From: Curvibacter microcysteis
GTDB taxonomy: Bacteria > Pseudomonadota > Gammaproteobacteria > Burkholderiales > Burkholderiaceae_C
Length of the DNA stretch: 64,000 nucleotides
Reading direction: 5' to 3'
NCBI RefSeq assembly: GCF_028649455.1
Contig: NZ_JAQSIO010000001.1
Location: 186,001-250,000, forward strand
Of the stretch, positions 61,425-64,000 are shown one piece after another. Within the stretch, counting starts at the first letter, position 1. The number at the start of each line of letters is the position of its first letter. The notes beneath the pieces were generated by a model. It was not told the DNA's origin. It worked only from the letters and a program-made list of their open reading frames with translations, and made no database searches. A program made the translations under genes and the position numbers.

Positions 61425-62195
61425 ATGTTGTTGAAAGATAAAGTCTGCGTCATCACGGGGGCGGCGTCCCTGCGCAGCATCGGGTACGCGACGGCCGAGC
61501 TGTTTGCCGAGCATGGCGCCAAGGTGGTGGTGGTCGACGTGTTGATGGACGATGTGATCCTGGCGCAGATCCGCAGCGCGATTGAAACCCAACTGAAGCG
61601 GCCCATAGACGTCCATGGCTTTCGGTGTGACATCAGTCAGGCGGACGACTGTGAGCGCTTGATCCAGCAAGTCGTGGCCTTGCACGGGACGCTGGATTGC
61701 TTGGTGAACTCTGCCGGCATCGTGCGGTCGCAGGGCTTGTTGGAGATTCAGCCCAAAGACTTGGAGCTGATGTTTGACATCAACCTCAAGGGCGCTTTTT
61801 ATCTTTGTCAGAGTGCCCTAAGGGTGTTTACAGAGCGTCGCACAGGCACGATTGTCAACCTGGCTTCGCTGGCGGCTCAGCGTGGCGGTGGCTTGGTGGG
61901 CGGCTCACACTACGCCGCCTCGAAGGGCGGTGTTCTGAGCTTGACTCGCAGCATTGCACGCGAATTTGGCCACCTTGGGATTAGAGCTAATGCGATTTGT
62001 CCCGCCATGATTCAAACGCCGATGTTGGACGGTCTGTCCGAGGAGCGACTAGCCGGGATCATCGAGGGTATCCCATTGAAGCGCACAGGTACGACGCGAG
62101 AAACCGCGGGCGCTTGTCTCTTCCTGGCCTCGGATCTGTCTGGCTTTGTCACAGGCGCCACGATTGATGTCAATGGTGGCACCCACATTCACTGA
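61425..62195 (+). CDS. short-chain dehydrogenase/reductase
   Basis: 256 residues, classical SDR. VCVITGAASLRSIGYATAEL (cofactor loop), an acidic residue at VVVDV suggesting NAD(H), LVNSAGIV, the catalytic Ser in NLASLAAQ, Y-A-A-S-K in HYAASKGGVLS, and the ending FVTGATIDVNGGTHIH. ATG at 61425 after GAGG. Likely oxidises a hydroxyl group of the pathway intermediate. Confidence 0.88.
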   Translation: MLLKDKVCVITGAASLRSIGYATAELFAEHGAKVVVVDVLMDDVILAQIRSAIETQLKRPIDVHGFRCDISQADDCERLIQQVVALHGTLDCLVNSAGIVRSQGLLEIQPKDLELMFDINLKGAFYLCQSALRVFTERRTGTIVNLASLAAQRGGGLVGGSHYAASKGGVLSLTRSIAREFGHLGIRANAICPAMIQTPMLDGLSEERLAGIIEGIPLKRTGTTRETAGACLFLASDLSGFVTGATIDVNGGTHIH

Positions 62196-62214
62196 TGATT
62201 TTTGGAGCGACATC

Positions 62215-62508
62215 ATGATTTTGGAATTGGCAGACATCAAGATCTTGGCCGGTCAGCATCGTGCGTTTGAGCAGGCAGTGCACCAGGGCGTCGAGCTTGC
62301 CATCTCGAAGGCCAAGGGCTTTCAACGCTATGAGTTGCGGCAGAGCCTGGAGACGCCCGAGCGCTACGCTTTGTTGATCCAATGGGATACCTTGGAGGAC
62401 CACACCTTGGGGTTTCGGGGGTCGCCGGCCTACGCGACATGGCGGGGGCTCGTCGGGCAGTTCTTTGCTCAGCCGCCCTTCGTGGAGCATTTCTCTTTAT
62501 CGCAATGA
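62215..62508 (+). CDS. antibiotic biosynthesis monooxygenase-like protein
   Basis: 97 residues, ABM fold: LELADIKILAGQHRAFEQAV, KGFQRYELRQSLETPERYAL and LLIQWDTLEDHTLGFRGSPA. The GFR-S segment is common in ABM proteins. Starts 19 bp after the SDR gene. Probably a small accessory enzyme of the same operon. Confidence 0.82.
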   Translation: MILELADIKILAGQHRAFEQAVHQGVELAISKAKGFQRYELRQSLETPERYALLIQWDTLEDHTLGFRGSPAYATWRGLVGQFFAQPPFVEHFSLSQ

Positions 62509-62589
62509 CAGGCAAACCCTTCCAACTTGCCCCGTGTCCTATTGGGCCGAATTGGAGCCTGCCATGTCAGCGAAACGTTGCTTGAGAAG

Positions 62590-63489
62590 ATGACTGTCAG
62601 CCACGGTCAAGCCTCAACTTTGGCCAGCGTGGTACCCCTGATCGCCGTCCTCACGTTGATTTGGGGCACCAACTGGGTACTGTTTCCTTTGGCTGTAGAA
62701 GAAGTCTCTGTTTGGACCTTTCGGGCCATCTGCTTGGGCGGGGCGGGACTGTTGCTACTGGGAGTGGCCCAGATGCGTGGCTTGTCGTTGGCGGTGCCTG
62801 CACCTCAACGGCGTCCCTTGGTGTTCGCAGCGCTCGTTTATCTGGTGACCTGGAATGTGGGGAGTACCTATGCGTCGGTACTCATTCCTTCAGGCCAGGC
62901 GGCTGTGCTCGGTTTCTCCATGCCGATTTGGGCTGCGTTGTTTTCTTGGCTTTTTGACTCGGCAAGGCCTTCTAGGCGGCTGCTCCTCAGCGTCGTGTTG
63001 ACTGGCACAGGCATCGCCATCCTGGCCATCAAGGCTCGACACAGTTATGCCTCTGCACCCCTGGGCTTCGCACTTGGCATCGGCGCTGGCATGGGTTGGG
63101 CCGCTGGCACGCTCATGCTCAAGCGTGCTCAGATCACTGTGCCGCCGATCGTTTCGACCGGGTGGCAGCTGGTCGCTGGGGCCCTGCCCTTGACGGCTGT
63201 GGCGCTGTGCCAGGGCAGCCGCGAGTGGTTCATACCGTCATGGAGCAGTGTTCTGGTCATCGGCTACATCACCTTGGTCCCGATGGCTTTGGGCAATGTG
63301 ACGTGGTTTTCCATCGTCCACAGGGTCCCCGCCAATCTGTCGGGTTTGTCAACGGTTGCCGTGCCCATGCTTGCAATGGTGACGGGCTCTGTGGCACGGC
63401 AAGAGCCTTTAGGTTGGCCAGAGCTGAGCGCTATGCTGTGTTGCGGCCTTGCTCTGGCTTTGGCTTTGTTTCGGCCCTGGAGAGTCTGA
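62590..63489 (+). CDS. EamA/DMT-family transporter
   Basis: 299 residues with about ten membrane segments in two EamA repeats (LIWGTNWVLFPLAVEEVSVW at the start, TLVPMALGNVTWFSIVHRVP near the end). Drug/metabolite transporter, usually an exporter. The ATG at 62590 follows GAGAAG. It ends the plus-strand run and could export a by-product of the pathway. Confidence 0.85.
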   Translation: MTVSHGQASTLASVVPLIAVLTLIWGTNWVLFPLAVEEVSVWTFRAICLGGAGLLLLGVAQMRGLSLAVPAPQRRPLVFAALVYLVTWNVGSTYASVLIPSGQAAVLGFSMPIWAALFSWLFDSARPSRRLLLSVVLTGTGIAILAIKARHSYASAPLGFALGIGAGMGWAAGTLMLKRAQITVPPIVSTGWQLVAGALPLTAVALCQGSREWFIPSWSSVLVIGYITLVPMALGNVTWFSIVHRVPANLSGLSTVAVPMLAMVTGSVARQEPLGWPELSAMLCCGLALALALFRPWRV

Positions 63490-63798
63490 TCTTGACCGAG
63501 CCAAGTGGCCCCGAATCACCTTGCAAGGACACAGCTTCATCAGGCGCTCAAACAGATTGCTGCGAGAGGCATTGATCCCTTGATTGAGCACCAGTTCAGA
63601 GGGTCTCTTTCCAATTGATGCCTGACGGCATCGGTTTCCCGCGATGCCGGATTCACCCAGACTTGTCGCTGCGATCCTTTGCGACCCATGTGAAGGTGTC
63701 GGAAATCCGTCAGTCGGTGAGTCTCGCGCGCAACTGCCCCTTCATTGACCCTCTTGGCGGGGGATGAAGCTAATCTACTTAGAGCGCTTTGACGCACA
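63490..63798. other. intergenic, no recognisable gene
   Basis: About 300 bp between the transporter and the LysR gene on the other strand. An 85-codon minus-strand frame (63540-63797) is open but shows no motif I recognise. Confidence 0.4.
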
Positions 63799-64000
63799 CT
63801 ATTTCATAGTGGTCTGCATGATGTGTTGCAGCACGGGTAAAAACAAGGGGTCAGACTTTTTGGCGACGGTCACAAGACCAAAACGGGCTTTGGTTTTCAA
63901 AGCAGGCCAGACCGGCAACTCATGCAGATGGGGCGCACTCGCTCGGATGGCCAGCAGGACGGCATCGGTGTCCTCCGTTACCCGAATCAGGTGGCTGATC
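63799..64000 (-). CDS. LysR-family regulator, C-terminal end only
   Basis: The minus strand reads ISHLIRVTEDTDAVLLAIRA, then ELPVWPALKTKARFGLVTVA and LPVLQHIMQTTMK before a stop. This is the usual last stretch of a LysR effector domain. The rest lies beyond the right edge. Confidence 0.7.
   Translation of the reverse strand, partial: ISHLIRVTEDTDAVLLAIRASAPHLHELPVWPALKTKARFGLVTVAKKSDPLFLPVLQHIMQTTMK

Overview
The window looks like a secondary replicon (chromid or megaplasmid), or an integrated copy of one, from a betaproteobacterium of the Burkholderiales, most likely Comamonadaceae-like. The basis is a self-contained replication and partition module (tyrosine recombinase, parB, parA, iteron/DnaA-box origin, Rep_3-type initiator) at 23.6-30.0 kb, several orphan Bug-type (TctC family) binding proteins, many LysR regulators, and catabolic gene sets of the kind common in that order. 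No rRNA, tRNA or CRISPR array was seen.

Region 1 (1-11.3 kb) is accessory DNA. It holds a B-family DNA polymerase (polB/dinA) behind a near-consensus LexA box, lying between two 74-bp inverted repeats about 90% identical to each other. It also holds decayed fragments of an SDR and a Bug protein, a very large SIR2-domain protein of the defence-sirtuin kind split by a run of nine G, and a hipBA-type toxin-antitoxin pair.

Region 2 (11.5-23.3 kb) is a co-directional minus-strand organosulfur block. It encodes a CysB-like LysR regulator, two SsuA-like binding proteins, two SsuC-like permeases, one ATPase, a SoxCD-like sulfite dehydrogenase, a DszA/NtaA-type flavin monooxygenase, a TauD-like dioxygenase and a 2-hydroxyacid dehydrogenase. 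Together these could import an organosulfur compound, release sulfite oxidatively, and oxidise excess sulfite to sulfate.

Region 3 (23.6-30.0 kb) is the replication and partition core. It carries a 29-bp palindrome over the recombinase promoter, two identical-arm palindromes inside parB that could be centromere sites, a DnaA box, GTTTTC iterons and the initiator gene.

Region 4 (31.4-45.8 kb) is a salicylate-gentisate route. It encodes a Rieske salicylate 5-hydroxylase (large and small subunits, ferredoxin, two reductases), gentisate 1,2-dioxygenase, maleylpyruvate isomerase, fumarylpyruvate hydrolase and a NahR/NagR-like regulator. An AcoR-like regulator, a GMC alcohol oxidoreductase and an aldehyde dehydrogenase with NahF-like residues follow. 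Inferred flow: a hydroxybenzyl alcohol such as saligenin -> salicylaldehyde -> salicylate -> gentisate -> maleylpyruvate -> fumarylpyruvate -> fumarate + pyruvate.

Region 5 (45.9-52.4 kb) has small redox and detoxification genes with two LysR regulators. Region 6 (52.6-63.5 kb) is an IclR-controlled divergent catabolic cluster of unknown substrate: Bug protein, class III CoA-transferase and hotdog hydratase on the minus strand; VOC protein, TRAP transporter, epimerase-like protein, SDR, ABM protein and EamA exporter on the plus strand. The right edge cuts a LysR gene.
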